A DNA stretch of 64,000 bases from Gallionella sp. (GTDB lineage: Bacteria > Pseudomonadota > Gammaproteobacteria > Burkholderiales > Gallionellaceae), in contig PLWV01000022.1 of NCBI GenBank assembly GCA_003153155.1, forward strand, positions 44,351 to 108,350, written 5' to 3'. A model generated the notes under the pieces. It searched no databases. It was not told where the DNA came from and worked only from the letters and a program-made list of their open reading frames with translations. Position numbers and translations under genes: made by a program. Shown here one piece after another: positions 1 to 8,602 of this stretch; the first letter of the stretch is position 1; every line of letters starts with the position of its first letter.

Positions 1-1219
1 CGCCTTGGCCGCGATTTTGCCCATTAAGAATAGGCTCGGCCTTGATGCGCGGATCGGGTTCGAAACCCGGGATTTGCACCACCGGAATTTCGCGCTTGAT
101 CAGGCGCTCGATGTCTTTAAGCAATTTGTGTTCGTCGATGCACACCAGCGAGCTCGCCTCGCCTTCGCTGCCGGCGCGCCCGGTGCGCCCGATACGGTGG
201 ACGTAATCTTCCGCCACGTTGGGCAACTCGTAATTGACCACATGCGGCAATTCGCTGATGTCGATGCCGCGCGCGGCGATGTCGGTCGCGCACAAGACTT
301 GCAGCTTGCCGGTTTTGAATTCCGCCAGCGCCCGCGTGCGCGCAGCCTGGCTTTTGTTGCCATGAATGGCCATGGCGGTGATGCCGTCCTTGTTTAAATG
401 TTCTGCCAGATTGTTCGCACCATGCTTGGTGCGGGTGAACACCAGCACCTGAAACCAGTTGTGCTCCTTGATCAACTGGGTCAACAGCGCGCGCTTGCGT
501 TCACGATCTACCGGATAAATTTTCTGCGTGATCAGTTCGGCGGTGGCATTGCGGCGCGCCACTTCGATCAGTGCAGGATTATTCAGCAGGCCGTCGGCCA
601 GAGCCTTGATCTCGTCGGAGAAAGTAGCGGAGAACAACAGGTTTTGCCGCTGCTTGGGCAGCAGCGCGAGGATTTTTTTGATGTCGCGGATGAAGCCCAT
701 GTCCAGCATGCGGTCGGCTTCGTCCAGCACCAGGATTTCGACACCGGACAGGTCCAGCGTTTTTTGCCCGACGTGATCGAGCAGCCGTCCGGGAGTCGCC
801 ACGAGGATGTCCACTTGCCCGCGCAATGCTTTCATCTGCGGATTGATATTCACGCCGCCGAACATCACCATCGATTTCAGCGGCAGATATTTGCCATAGG
901 TCTGCACCGATTCTTCCACCTGTGCGGCGAGTTCGCGCGTCGGGGTGAGGATCAAACAGCGCGGACGGCCGGGGCGCGGATTCGCGGCGGGTTTTGCGGA
1001 GAGGCGATGCAAGATCGGCAGCGTGAAGCCTGCGGTTTTGCCCGTGCCGGTTTGGGCACCGGCCAGCAAATCACCGCCGGCCAATACCAGTGGGATCGCC
1101 TGCGCTTGCACCGGGGTGGGTGTCGTGTAGCCCGCATCGGCAATCGCGCGCATCAGGGGTTGTGCCAGATTTAAATCGGCGAAAGTAATTTCATTGGACG
1201 TTCTGATATTTTCTGGCAA
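1..1219 (-). CDS. rhlE: ATP-dependent DEAD-box RNA helicase RhlE, C-terminus cut by window edge
   Basis: Read on the minus strand from a TTG start preceded by GGAG seven bases upstream; no ATG is in frame near the conserved N-terminus. About 406 codons are present. Visible in order: the Q motif region ([19 protein letters not shown], residues 13-31), Walker A AQTGTGKT (55-62), PTRELA (93-98), DEAD (166-169), SAT (197-199), then the second RecA domain with the arginine-finger motif HRIGRTGR near residue 340. This is the full two-domain core of the RhlE group, which unwinds short RNA duplexes during ribosome assembly and RNA decay. The basic C-terminal tail lies outside the window, so total length is unknown. 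RhlE rather than DbpA or SrmB is judged from overall similarity. Confidence 0.93.
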   Translation of the reverse strand, partial: MPENIRTSNEITFADLNLAQPLMRAIADAGYTTPTPVQAQAIPLVLAGGDLLAGAQTGTGKTAGFTLPILHRLSAKPAANPRPGRPRCLILTPTRELAAQVEESVQTYGKYLPLKSMVMFGGVNINPQMKALRGQVDILVATPGRLLDHVGQKTLDLSGVEILVLDEADRMLDMGFIRDIKKILALLPKQRQNLLFSATFSDEIKALADGLLNNPALIEVARRNATAELITQKIYPVDRERKRALLTQLIKEHNWFQVLVFTRTKHGANNLAEHLNKDGITAMAIHGNKSQAARTRALAEFKTGKLQVLCATDIAARGIDISELPHVVNYELPNVAEDYVHRIGRTGRAGSEGEASSLVCIDEHKLLKDIERLIKREIPVVQIPGFEPDPRIKAEPILNGQNRGQG

Positions 1220-1402
1220 AGCAAGGCTCCTGCGACGGCCTGCCGCTCACAAGAGCTGCACCAATCGAGACAGACGAATAAGAGATCGAAATGATCGGGA
1301 GTGAACTAAAGAGACCGCTACGCTGATTGGTAGGCGCAGGGTGGTGGGCATTATAGCGGAAGAAGGCAAGGAATATCGAATAAAAATCCAGATTTTATCC
1401 CA

Positions 1403-1474
1403 ACTGATGGAACTACTGATGAGACTACTGATGAAACCACTGGTGGAACTACTGATGAAACCACTGGTGGAACT
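1403..1474 (-). repeat. 12-bp tandem repeat, six units, tail of a 48-bp palindrome
   Basis: Six consecutive 12-bp units of the form ACTGATGAAACC, with variants such as ACTGGTGGAACT, run directly into palindrome copy A1. Single units of the same 12 bp follow copies elsewhere, for example at 7631-7645 and 59826-59840, and about three units lie at 42090-42129. The unit therefore behaves as an expandable tail of the palindrome family. The length of 12 bp is a multiple of three, so expansion would not shift a reading frame. Confidence 0.85.
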
Positions 1475-1476
1475 AC

Positions 1477-1595
1477 TAGCCATCTGACTAGGCTGTCCAA
1501 AAACGACATCCAAGTCATTGGTTATAGCCATTCGGCTAAGTCACACAAAGACGGTGACATAAGCCGCTGGTTAACGGCAACCAAGTGGCTGGTTA
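1477..1595 (-). repeat. 48-bp palindrome family, cluster A (copies A1, A2 and a half copy)
   Basis: Copy A1 (1477-1524) and copy A2 (1525-1573) abut head to tail. Each begins TAGCCA and ends TGGTTA on the plus strand. The first internal stem is TGACT/AGTCA in A1 and CGGCT/AGCCG in A2, so sequence differs but pairing is kept. A third, truncated copy keeps only its right half (1574-1595). The cluster lies between rhlE and the fmdB-type gene. The rest of the spacer, 1596-1913, shows a short GGTAACC/GGTTAGCC hairpin near 1670 and nothing that looks coding. Confidence 0.9.
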
Positions 1596-1913
1596 TGCTG
1601 CGTTGCGTAAAAAATTTCTTGCTTACATATAACCCTTATGCGGCGCTGCAAAACGAAGTTTCAGTGTAGGGTAACCTTTAGGTTAGCCGGAACTAAAATT
1701 TATTGCGAGCAGCCGCTACACGGCTTGCCTGCTTACCCCTTTCCCGCGCCTTGCTGACGATTCCGGACGGGGTGCTTTTGCCCGTAGCGGATCGGCGTCC
1801 CCTTGTGGGGCATTTGGGCGAACTCTGAATTTTTAGAAGCCCCCTAAATCGAGCTGACCTCTTTGACCGTTATCCAAAACATCCTTAGGCTGTGCTGACG
1901 TGCCTCGCTCAGT

Positions 1914-1919
1914 TATAAT
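1914..1919 (+). promoter_or_regulatory. Likely -10 box for the fmdB-DUF502-aspS operon
   Basis: A perfect TATAAT lies 35 bases before the FmdB start codon, at the end of a 700-base non-coding spacer. No good -35 box is found at 16-18 bp spacing, so the promoter call rests mainly on the -10 hexamer and its position at the head of a tightly packed gene run. Confidence 0.5.
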
Positions 1920-1954
1920 GCGCGCCTTTGATTATTACTCAATAGGAAGACGTT

Positions 1955-2269
1955 ATGCCTATTTATGCTTATGCGTGCAGTACTTGCGGCTTGCGACAAG
2001 ACGTGATGCAGAAGATGAGCGATGCGCCGCTCACTACTTGCCCGGAATGCGGCAAGGAGACTTTCGCCAAGCAATTGACCGCTGCCGGTTTTCAGTTGAA
2101 GGGCAGCGGCTATTACGTTACCGATTTCAAGGGCGGCCCCAAGAAGCCGGATGCCAAGTCAGAAGCCAAGCCTGACGCGACTCCTGCGCCCGCGCCTGAC
2201 GCCAGCACCGCTTCATCCGGGTGCCCGGCCAAAAGCTTTGCGGCTCCTGTGACGAGCGGCACTGCTTAA
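1955..2269 (+). CDS. FmdB-family zinc-ribbon regulatory protein
   Basis: A 104-residue protein opening with MPIYAYACSTCG, typical of the FmdB/CxxC_CXXC_SSSS family. Two CxxC pairs (Cys8/Cys11 and Cys29/Cys32) form a predicted zinc ribbon in the first 45 residues. The tail from about residue 65 is low-complexity, rich in Ala, Pro and Lys, and probably disordered. Family members are small proteins with a proposed regulatory role whose exact function is unsettled. It ends three bases before the DUF502 gene and heads the run leading into aspS, an arrangement common in betaproteobacteria. An alternative upstream frame gives no recognisable protein. Confidence 0.9.
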   Translation: MPIYAYACSTCGLRQDVMQKMSDAPLTTCPECGKETFAKQLTAAGFQLKGSGYYVTDFKGGPKKPDAKSEAKPDATPAPAPDASTASSGCPAKSFAAPVTSGTA

Positions 2270-2272
2270 CGC

Positions 2273-2893
2273 ATGAAAAAATATTTCATTACCGGCCTGC
2301 TGGTCTGGGTTCCGCTTGGTATTACCTTGTGGGTGCTGAATCTGACTATCGGGACGATGGATAGAACGCTGTTGTTGTTGCCGGAACAATGGCATCCGGA
2401 CAAGGTGTTGGGCATACACATTCCCGGCTTGGGTATTATTCTGACGCTGGCGGTGGTCGGGCTGACCGGCTTGCTGATGCGCAACGTGTTCGGCCAGCAA
2501 TTGTGGGTGCAATGGGAAAAGGCGATGCTGCACGTGCCATTCGTGGGCAGTATCTTCAAGGGCGTGAAGCAGGTCAGCGATACCTTGTTGTCGGGCAGCG
2601 GCAAATCCTTTCGCAAGGTGTTGCTGGTGCGCTATCCCCATCCTCAGGCTTGGTCGCTGGCATTTCAGACTAGTGTGCCGGGCGAGGTGATCGACCAGTT
2701 TGAGGATGAATACGTCGCGGTGTTCATTCCCACCACGCCAAGTCCGGTGAACGGTTTTTATTTCTTTGTGCGCAAAGCCGACACCATCGAGTTGGATATG
2801 ACGGTGGATGTGGCCTTGCGCTCCATCGTTTCGATGGGTGTGGCGGCAGATTCCGAAACCGGGAAGCATCGCGTCCACACCCCCAATCCCTGA
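2273..2893 (+). CDS. DUF502 family inner-membrane protein
   Basis: A 206-residue protein with two N-terminal membrane segments (about residues 5-27 and 53-75) followed by a soluble domain with the DUF502 hallmarks HVPFVGSIFKGVKQVSDTLL and the later FIPTTPSPVNGFYFFV. The family is widespread in bacteria and plants but has no firm biochemical role. The gene starts three bases after the FmdB stop and ends 36 bases before aspS, so all three are probably co-transcribed. The conserved link between DUF502 and aspS in betaproteobacteria supports the identification but does not reveal function. Confidence 0.93.
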   Translation: MKKYFITGLLVWVPLGITLWVLNLTIGTMDRTLLLLPEQWHPDKVLGIHIPGLGIILTLAVVGLTGLLMRNVFGQQLWVQWEKAMLHVPFVGSIFKGVKQVSDTLLSGSGKSFRKVLLVRYPHPQAWSLAFQTSVPGEVIDQFEDEYVAVFIPTTPSPVNGFYFFVRKADTIELDMTVDVALRSIVSMGVAADSETGKHRVHTPNP

Positions 2894-2929
2894 TCAAACT
2901 AGCTTGCCTTTATTTTTAGAAACTGGATC

Positions 2930-4846
2930 ATGCGAACTCATTATTGCGGACTGCTTAACACCGACCAACTCGACCAAACCGTTAGCCTGTGCGGCTGGGC
3001 GCATCGCCGCCGCGATCACGGCGGGGTGATTTTCATCGACCTGCGCGACCGCGAAGGTCTGGCGCAAATCGTCTGCGACCCGGATCGCGCCGAGATGTTC
3101 AAGATCGCCGAATCGGTGCGCAACGAGTTTGTGCTGCGCATCACCGGCAAGGTGCGTCACCGTCCGGCAGGCACGACCAATTCGAATATCACCAGCGGCG
3201 AAATCGAAATCCTGTGCCACGAGATCGAGGTGCTGAATACCGCGCTGACCCCGCCGTTCCAGCTGGATGACGAGCACCTGTCCGAAACGGTGCGTCTCAC
3301 CCATCGCGTGATCGATCTGCGTCGTCCGCAGATGCAGAAGAACATGATGCTGCGCTACAAGGTGGCGATGGCGTTTCGCCGCTTCCTCGACAGCCGCGGT
3401 TTCATCGACATCGAAACGCCGATGCTGACCAAGTCCACGCCGGAAGGCGCGCGCGATTACCTGGTGCCGTCGCGCGTGCATCCGGGCGAATTCTTCGCGC
3501 TGCCGCAATCGCCGCAGTTGTTCAAGCAGTTGCTGATGGTGGCGGGTTTCGATCGCTACTATCAAATTACCAAGTGCTTTCGCGACGAAGACTTGCGTGC
3601 CGATCGTCAGCCCGAATTCACCCAGGTGGATATCGAGACTTCATTCCTGAATGAGACGCAGATCACCGTGCTGATGGAAGAGATGATACGCACCGTGTTC
3701 AAGGAAACGCTGGATGTGGAACTGCCTGATCCGTTCCCGCGCATGACTCATGCGGAGGCGATGGCGCGCTACGGTTCGGACAAGCCGGACTTGCGCGTGA
3801 CGCTGGAGCTGACCGAAGTCACCGACGCGGTGAAAGATGTCGCGTTCAAGGTGTTCTCCGGTGTGGCCAATTCTGAAAATGGCCGCGTCGCTGCATTGCG
3901 CGTGCCGGGCGGCGGCGCGTTTTCGCGCGGCGAGATCGACGACTATACCAAGTTCGTTGGCATCTATGGCGCGAAGGGCTTGGCTTACATCAAGGTCAAC
4001 GACATTACGCAGCTCAACGAAACCGGCTTGCAGTCGCCTATCGTGAAGAACCTCCACGAAGCGGCATTGCGCGCCATCATCGAACGAACCGGCGCGCGGA
4101 ATGGCGACATTATTTTCTTCGGTGCGGACAAGGAAAAAATCGTCAATGACGCGCTCGGCGCGTTGCGCACCCGGATCGGACACGACAAGGGTTACACCAA
4201 CGGTAACGCATGGGAACCGCTGTGGGTGGTGGATTTCCCTGTGTTCGAATACGACGAGGAAGCCCAGCGTTGGAACGCTTGCCATCACCCGTTCACCGCC
4301 CCCAAGGACGAACATCTTGCGCTGCTGGAAAGCGATCCGGGCAAATGTCTGGCGAAGGCCTACGACCTCGCCTTGAACGGTTCGGAAATCGGTGGCGGCT
4401 CGGTGCGTATCCATCAGGAGGCGGTGCAGTCGCAGGTGTTCCGCGCGCTCAACATCGGCGCGGAAGAAGCGCAGCTCAAGTTTGGTTTCCTGCTCGATGC
4501 ATTGCAATACGGCGCGCCACCGCATGGTGGCCTGGCGTTCGGGCTGGATCGTATCGTGGCCATGATGACCGGTTCGGAATCCATCCGCGACGTGATCGCC
4601 TTCCCCAAGACGCAGAGCGCGCAATGTCTGCTGACCCAGGCGCCCAGTGCCGTGGATGAAAGACAGTTACGCGACCTGCACATCCGTCTGCGCCAGCAAG
4701 TGCAAACCACGGCTGAAGTTGAAGTACCCGCAGGGAGTACACCAAAGGTAGGCAATCCGCTATCCAGCAAGCTGGATGCGGAGTTGACACCGCCGGTGGG
4801 TACCCCGCAGCTTCGTCGCGACCCTTCCGCAGTGACCAGGGAATAA
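2930..4846 (+). CDS. aspS: Aspartyl-tRNA synthetase with an unusual C-terminal extension
   Basis: A class II synthetase that charges tRNA-Asp. The N-terminal OB-fold anticodon-binding domain ([20 protein letters not shown]) is followed by class II motif 2 ([18 protein letters not shown]), the bacterial GAD insertion, and motif 3 (GLAFGLDRI). The family normally ends just after [10 protein letters not shown], here residues 580-589. This copy continues for 49 further residues (total 638) with a Pro/Gly/Ser-rich sequence unlike the rest of the protein. The DNA of that tail contains ACCCGCAGGGAGTACACC, close to ACCCGCAAGGAGTACGCC in non-coding repeat DNA near 27757. A repeat inserted near the stop codon probably extended the frame. 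The next gene starts two bases after the stop. Confidence 0.97.
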   Translation: MRTHYCGLLNTDQLDQTVSLCGWAHRRRDHGGVIFIDLRDREGLAQIVCDPDRAEMFKIAESVRNEFVLRITGKVRHRPAGTTNSNITSGEIEILCHEIEVLNTALTPPFQLDDEHLSETVRLTHRVIDLRRPQMQKNMMLRYKVAMAFRRFLDSRGFIDIETPMLTKSTPEGARDYLVPSRVHPGEFFALPQSPQLFKQLLMVAGFDRYYQITKCFRDEDLRADRQPEFTQVDIETSFLNETQITVLMEEMIRTVFKETLDVELPDPFPRMTHAEAMARYGSDKPDLRVTLELTEVTDAVKDVAFKVFSGVANSENGRVAALRVPGGGAFSRGEIDDYTKFVGIYGAKGLAYIKVNDITQLNETGLQSPIVKNLHEAALRAIIERTGARNGDIIFFGADKEKIVNDALGALRTRIGHDKGYTNGNAWEPLWVVDFPVFEYDEEAQRWNACHHPFTAPKDEHLALLESDPGKCLAKAYDLALNGSEIGGGSVRIHQEAVQSQVFRALNIGAEEAQLKFGFLLDALQYGAPPHGGLAFGLDRIVAMMTGSESIRDVIAFPKTQSAQCLLTQAPSAVDERQLRDLHIRLRQQVQTTAEVEVPAGSTPKVGNPLSSKLDAELTPPVGTPQLRRDPSAVTRE

Positions 4847-4848
4847 TC

Positions 4849-5226
4849 GTGTCGCGTATGTTGCGTTTGATGTGTGTTGTGTTGACGGCGGTGCTGTGGT
4901 TGCCGCTGGTATCTCAAGGCGCTCAACCTGCTCAAGGCGGACAGGAAGGTTTGTCTGTCATTGCGATTGCCGAACTGCCAGTCGAAGCGCGCGACACTTT
5001 GCGTGCCATCAAGCAGGGCGGGCCGTTTGCCTACCCGCGTGATGGCGTGGTGTTTAACAACTTCGAGCAGGTCTTGCCGAAGCGTCAGCGCGGCTACTAT
5101 CACGAGTACACGGTCATAACGCCCGGTGTACATAATCGCGGTGTGCGCCGTATCATCAGCGGCGAGATCAACGAGTATTATTACACCGCCGATCATTACC
5201 AAACCTTCAAACGAATTCGGGAGTAG
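4849..5226 (+). CDS. Secreted barnase-type guanyl-preferring ribonuclease
   Basis: A 125-residue protein with a hydrophobic signal segment (residues 4-24) ending near SQGAQ, then a barnase/RNase N1-T1 domain. The conserved pattern GGPFAYPRDGVVFNNFEQVLP is followed by the catalytic set: Glu86 in HEYTV, Arg100/Arg101 in VRRI, and His116 in DHYQTF. These match the general base, the phosphate-binding arginine and the general acid of barnase. The product should cleave single-stranded RNA outside the cytoplasm. The GTG start has CAGGG eight bases upstream; an in-frame ATG lies nine bases later. The barstar inhibitor gene follows after two bases, as expected for a toxic RNase whose precursor could act inside the cell. 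Confidence 0.92.
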   Translation: MSRMLRLMCVVLTAVLWLPLVSQGAQPAQGGQEGLSVIAIAELPVEARDTLRAIKQGGPFAYPRDGVVFNNFEQVLPKRQRGYYHEYTVITPGVHNRGVRRIISGEINEYYYTADHYQTFKRIRE

Positions 5227-5228
5227 CC

Positions 5229-5624
5229 ATGAACTCATTGGCACAACAACTGAGCAATCAGGAAGCGGCGGGCAGCTATACGCTGGATTGTAGTGTGGAA
5301 GCATTACGCAGCGCGGTTGACGAAGCCGGTTTTGCGCTGTTCGATACCGATCTCAAGGGCGTCAAAGGCAAGCAGAACTTGCTCAATGCCTTGGCTGTTG
5401 CGGCCAACTTTCCGCCTGAATTCGGCGCGAATTGGGATGCCTTGGCTGACGCACTGTGCGACCTGTGGTGGCATGAAGCAAGCGGATATGTGCTGCTGCT
5501 GCGCAATGCCAGCGACTCGCTTGGTCTTTCCGCCAACGATAGGGAAATTGCGCAGGACATCTTTGCCGATACGGTGGTGTATTGGCGCCAGCACAAAAAA
5601 TCATTCTGGATATTTTTTGCCTAG
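5229..5624 (+). CDS. Barstar-family ribonuclease inhibitor
   Basis: A 131-residue cytoplasmic protein with no signal peptide. The core from about residue 15 to the end fits barstar: FDTDLKGVKGKQNLLNALAVA, then FPPEFGANWDALADALCDLWW, which holds the acidic residues that fill the barnase active site, and a C-terminal aromatic strand. It is longer than Bacillus barstar (about 90 residues), as proteobacterial family members usually are. The gene lies two bases after the RNase gene and three bases before nudB, so it should be translated together with its partner and neutralise RNase that remains in the cytoplasm. Confidence 0.92.
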   Translation: MNSLAQQLSNQEAAGSYTLDCSVEALRSAVDEAGFALFDTDLKGVKGKQNLLNALAVAANFPPEFGANWDALADALCDLWWHEASGYVLLLRNASDSLGLSANDREIAQDIFADTVVYWRQHKKSFWIFFA

Positions 5625-5627
5625 GGC

Positions 5628-6182
5628 ATGAAACACTACAAACAGCCGGTCTCGGTGCTGGTAGTGATCTACACCGCTCCTTCGACAGAGCTCATAACCA
5701 GCGACTTGGCTGCTGTTGTTGGGCAGCCTAGTCGAATGGCTAGTGGTTTCACCAGGACAGGTCTGCAAGTATTGTTGCTGGAGCGTGCCGATTATCCCGA
5801 CTATTGGCAATCTGTCACCGGCAGTTGTGAAGCAGGTGAAACGCTGGTTGAGACGGCGCTGCGCGAGGTGCGCGAAGAAACCGGGCTGGATGCGCGTCAA
5901 TATCCGCTCAGCGATTGGCAGTCGCAAAACGTTTATGAGATTTACCCGCAGTGGCGATACCGCTACCCACCCGACATCGCTCACAACACCGAGCATGTAT
6001 TCGGTTTGGAACTCCCTTGTGTCGTACCCGTCCAACTCGAGCCGCGTGAGCACTTGAACTTTCAGTGGCTGGCGTGGCAGGATGCCGCAGAAAAAGTTTT
6101 TTCACCGAGTAATCGCGCCGCAATATTGGAATTGCCCCATCGCATACAGACGAAAGCGCGCGTCCAGAGGAAATCTCAATGA
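5628..6182 (+). CDS. nudB: Dihydroneopterin triphosphate diphosphatase (Nudix), with an in-frame repeat insertion
   Basis: A Nudix hydrolase of the NudB type, which removes pyrophosphate from dihydroneopterin triphosphate in folate synthesis. The Nudix box is complete at about residues 65-87 ([20 protein letters not shown]). The protein has 184 residues, whereas NudB is usually near 150. The excess lies at about residues 18-44, between the first strand (VSVLVVIYT) and the next ([12 protein letters not shown]), which are normally almost joined. The DNA of this segment (5680-5757) is copy B of the 48-bp palindrome family plus its tail, and it keeps the frame. The stop overlaps the nadA start by four bases. 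The insertion falls in a strand-connecting turn, so the enzyme may still fold. Confidence 0.9.
   Translation: MKHYKQPVSVLVVIYTAPSTELITSDLAAVVGQPSRMASGFTRTGLQVLLLERADYPDYWQSVTGSCEAGETLVETALREVREETGLDARQYPLSDWQSQNVYEIYPQWRYRYPPDIAHNTEHVFGLELPCVVPVQLEPREHLNFQWLAWQDAAEKVFSPSNRAAILELPHRIQTKARVQRKSQ
5695..5742 (+). repeat. 48-bp palindrome family, copy B, inside nudB
   Basis: A full copy beginning TAACCA and ending TGGCTA. Stem 1 is CGACT/AGTCG and stem 2 is GGCTGC/GCAGCC, with a T-T mismatch between them. A tail (GTGGTTTCACCAG) follows, and CCTTCGACAGAGCTCA precedes it. Copy F1 at 59372 is also preceded by CCTTCGACA, so this flank may belong to the mobile unit. All of it is read as amino acids within nudB. 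Confidence 0.92.
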
Positions 6183-7261
6183 GTGAAAAAGTTATTCCGT
6201 ATGCCTATGAACATCCCGGCGCTGCAACAGCTGTGGCGTGGGCGAAGGTTCCGCGCGAACCGAGCGCAGCAGAAAAACCGGAATTGATCGCGCGCATCAA
6301 GCGCATGTTGCGCGAGCAGGATGCGGTGCTGGTGTCGCACTATTACGTGCATCCCGATTTGCAGGATCTGGCTGAAGCGACCGGCGGCATCGTTTCCGAT
6401 TCTTTGGATATGGCCAACTTCGGCCATCAGCATCCGGCAAAAACCATCGTGGTCGCGGGGGTGCGCTTCATGGGCGAGACCGCGAAGATTCTTAATCCGG
6501 AAAAGCGCGTGCTGATGCCCGACCTCAAAGCGGAATGCTCGCTCGACCTCGGCTGCCCGGCGGACGAGTTCGCCGCGTTCTGCGACGCGCATCCCGACCG
6601 CACCGTGGTGGTGTATGCCAATACCAGCGCGGAGGTGAAGGCGCGTGCCGACTGGGTGGTGACCAGTTCCATCGCGCTACCCATCATCAAACACCTCAAG
6701 GAACAGGGGCAGAAAATCCTCTGGGCACCGGATCGTCACTTGGGCGATTACATCCAGCAGCAGACCGGCGCCGACATGCTGCTGTGGCAAGGCTCGTGCA
6801 TCGTGCACGACGAATACAAGGCGAAAGAGCTGATCGAACTGAAAGCGCAGCACCCCCAAGCCAAGGTGCTGGTGCATCCCGAATCGCCGCGCGCAGTGGT
6901 CAAACTGGCGGATGTGGTCGGTTCCACCACGCAACTCATCAAGGCCTCGCAGCAAATGGATGCGCAGGAATTTATCGTTGCCACCGACAACGGCATCCTG
7001 CATAAGATGCGCACGCTGTGCCCGGATAAAGTCTTCCACGAAGCACCGACCGCCGGAGCCGGCGCGAACTGCACCAGTTGCAGCCACTGCCCGTGGATGG
7101 CGATGAACGGCCTGATCAACTTGGCGGAAGTATTGGAAAATGGCAAGAACGAGATACACGTCGATCCGGCGATCATTCCGCGAGCGGTGCTGTCGATAGA
7201 GCGTATGTTGGAGTTTGCTAAGCAGATTAATTTGCCGACTCGTGGGATAGGGAATGCTTAA
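6179..7261 (+). CDS. nadA: Quinolinate synthase
   Basis: A 360-residue NadA that condenses iminoaspartate with dihydroxyacetone phosphate to quinolinate, the first committed intermediate of NAD synthesis. The three cysteine sites that bind the [4Fe-4S] cluster are present: [10 protein letters not shown] near residue 120, GSCIVH near 206, and the C-terminal [31 protein letters not shown] near residues 53-70 and the substrate-binding motif DSLDMANF are also typical. The start overlaps the nudB stop (ATGA), so translation is probably coupled. No nadB or nadC lies in the window. Confidence 0.97.
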   Translation: MSEKVIPYAYEHPGAATAVAWAKVPREPSAAEKPELIARIKRMLREQDAVLVSHYYVHPDLQDLAEATGGIVSDSLDMANFGHQHPAKTIVVAGVRFMGETAKILNPEKRVLMPDLKAECSLDLGCPADEFAAFCDAHPDRTVVVYANTSAEVKARADWVVTSSIALPIIKHLKEQGQKILWAPDRHLGDYIQQQTGADMLLWQGSCIVHDEYKAKELIELKAQHPQAKVLVHPESPRAVVKLADVVGSTTQLIKASQQMDAQEFIVATDNGILHKMRTLCPDKVFHEAPTAGAGANCTSCSHCPWMAMNGLINLAEVLENGKNEIHVDPAIIPRAVLSIERMLEFAKQINLPTRGIGNA

Positions 7262-7856
7262 AATATATAAGGCCGTTCGTGTTGACCCTTCGGCATCGCT
7301 CAGGACTAAAGGCGTGGTCGAAACATAAATGACCAAAGATAACTTCGCCGGGGTAGCCCGGCAGCTATAACCAATGACTTACCCAGCGCCGTTTGCTGGG
7401 TTAGTCAGATGGCTAGTAGTTCTATCAGTCACTTTTCTTGTCTTGCCAAGAAAAGTGACCAAAAGAAATCGTCCCCGGTTTACCGCCCCTGCGGGGTTCC
7501 CTCGATCAGCCGCAAGCAAGCGGGGCTGCGCAACTCGACCTGGCGGGGCGCCACCCCCCGCGCCCCACTGTGGGACTCGAACATAACCAGCGACTTGGCT
7601 GAAGTATTTTTTCAGCCTAGTCGAATGGCTAGTTGTTTCATCAGTGCTCGCCTAAACCTCCGCCCGCTTGCGGCTGATCGAGGCGGCGCACAGGGGAATT
7701 GGGAGGTGCGCAAAGAGCACATCACAAAATATTTTCAGCCACTTGCCATGCACACGGCTGGTTTCGACTGCCAGCTCAACCGATCGTTGCGAAAAGCTGA
7801 CGTTCGAGTCAATTTTTAAGGTATTTTTGAAAATTCATTCACCCGGAGAAATCACC
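7262..7856. repeat. Repeat-filled spacer after nadA, with palindrome copies C1 and C2
   Basis: No gene is seen. Contents in order: a fragment at 7281-7325 sharing CTCAGGACTAAAGGC and TGGTCGAA with the repeat before rlmD; palindrome copy C1 at 7369-7416 (stem TGACT/AGTCA, inner stem CCCAGC/GCTGGG); a perfect 13-bp inverted repeat GTCACTTTTCTTG/CAAGAAAAGTGAC at 7429-7460; GC-rich DNA (GCCGCAAGCAAGCGGGGCTG) also found near 27720; and copy C2 at 7584-7631 (stem CGACT/AGTCG, inner GGCTGAA/TTCAGCC). C1 and its flanks resemble the module at 27.7-28.3 kb. Confidence 0.88.
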
Positions 7857-8354
7857 ATGCGTCTGTCCAACCTCTGCGTGGTTCTCACTTTGTTATTCTC
7901 GACAGCCACTTTTGATTAGGACCTGATGCCAATGGCCGGTAGCTTCATGGGTAAACCAATGACGGGCAAACCGATGCGGGAGAAGGTGGATGATAACCGC
8001 TAGATCGTCCCGTTGACCGAAGCTGAAATAACGATCGTAGCGGAGGAAATGCGCCAGATGCTGGCGAGCGTTCAAGGGATTACGGACGGTCTCGCTCTGG
8101 GCGACATGCAGGCCATGGTCGAGGCCGCATCCAAAAGCGGCGGGTCCATGATGCAGGAACTGCCTTCGCAGAGTCGCGTGAAGTTTCCAGAACCGTTTAC
8201 GCAGATGGGTATGGCTTCGCACAAGGTCTTCGACCAGATCGCGTAGGAAACAAAAACCATTAACAATTCTGCTTCTATCCTCAAACAACTTTCCACAGCC
8301 ATGCAGAATTGTGTCGCGTGTCACGCCACTTACTGCTTCGCGCCACCAAATTAA
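7857..8354 (+). pseudogene. c-type cytochrome gene interrupted by three in-frame amber codons
   Basis: One uninterrupted frame of 166 codons from ATG 7857 to TAA 8352-8354, broken only by TAG at 7917, 8001 and 8244. It starts with a signal-like segment (MRLSNLCVVLTLLFSTATF). A helical region follows (LTEAEITIVAEEMRQMLASV, then FTQMGMASHKVFDQIA), and the frame ends with a haem-binding CVACH motif in MQNCVACHATYCF. This layout matches small periplasmic cytochromes of the c' type, with haem near the C-terminus. There is no frameshift. All three stops are the same codon, yet TAG also ends normal genes here, such as the RNase and barstar genes. It is most simply a recent pseudogene; readthrough is possible but unsupported. 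Confidence 0.75.
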
Positions 8355-8365
8355 ATCTGAACTAT

Positions 8366-8400
8366 CACCTAACTAAAGTAGGTGAGTTGGCGCAGTCTAG
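8366..8400. repeat. Second hairpin repeat family, copy 1
   Basis: A hairpin (CACCTA/TAGGTG) followed by GAGTTGGCGCAGTCTAG. A second copy lies at 12780-12816 (CTAAAGCAGGTGGGTTAGCGCA). The flanks are conserved, and the stem sequence differs between the two. The surrounding spacer to 8602 shows no gene. Confidence 0.55.
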
Positions 8401-8602
8401 TCGCAGTATCAACCAGTCATTGGCTAGTGATCAGTGAATCTCTGGAACGGCACATTCGAGACGTTCAGCGTTGCTGGAGATGGACAGTAACAGTTGGCAA
8501 AATTACGGCTTACCTATGAATAATCGGAACTATCAATAGAGCACTTGCAGTGCTGACCTGCTGCCAATTTTAGTGCCAAAAACTGAGAGAGGTTTTATCA
8601 CT

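Noticed and set aside
7857..8354. Genome-wide amber recoding
   Set aside because: TAG ends several normal genes in the window (RNase, barstar, SHOCT protein), so it works as a stop codon here. No suppressor tRNA or pyrrolysine genes are present.
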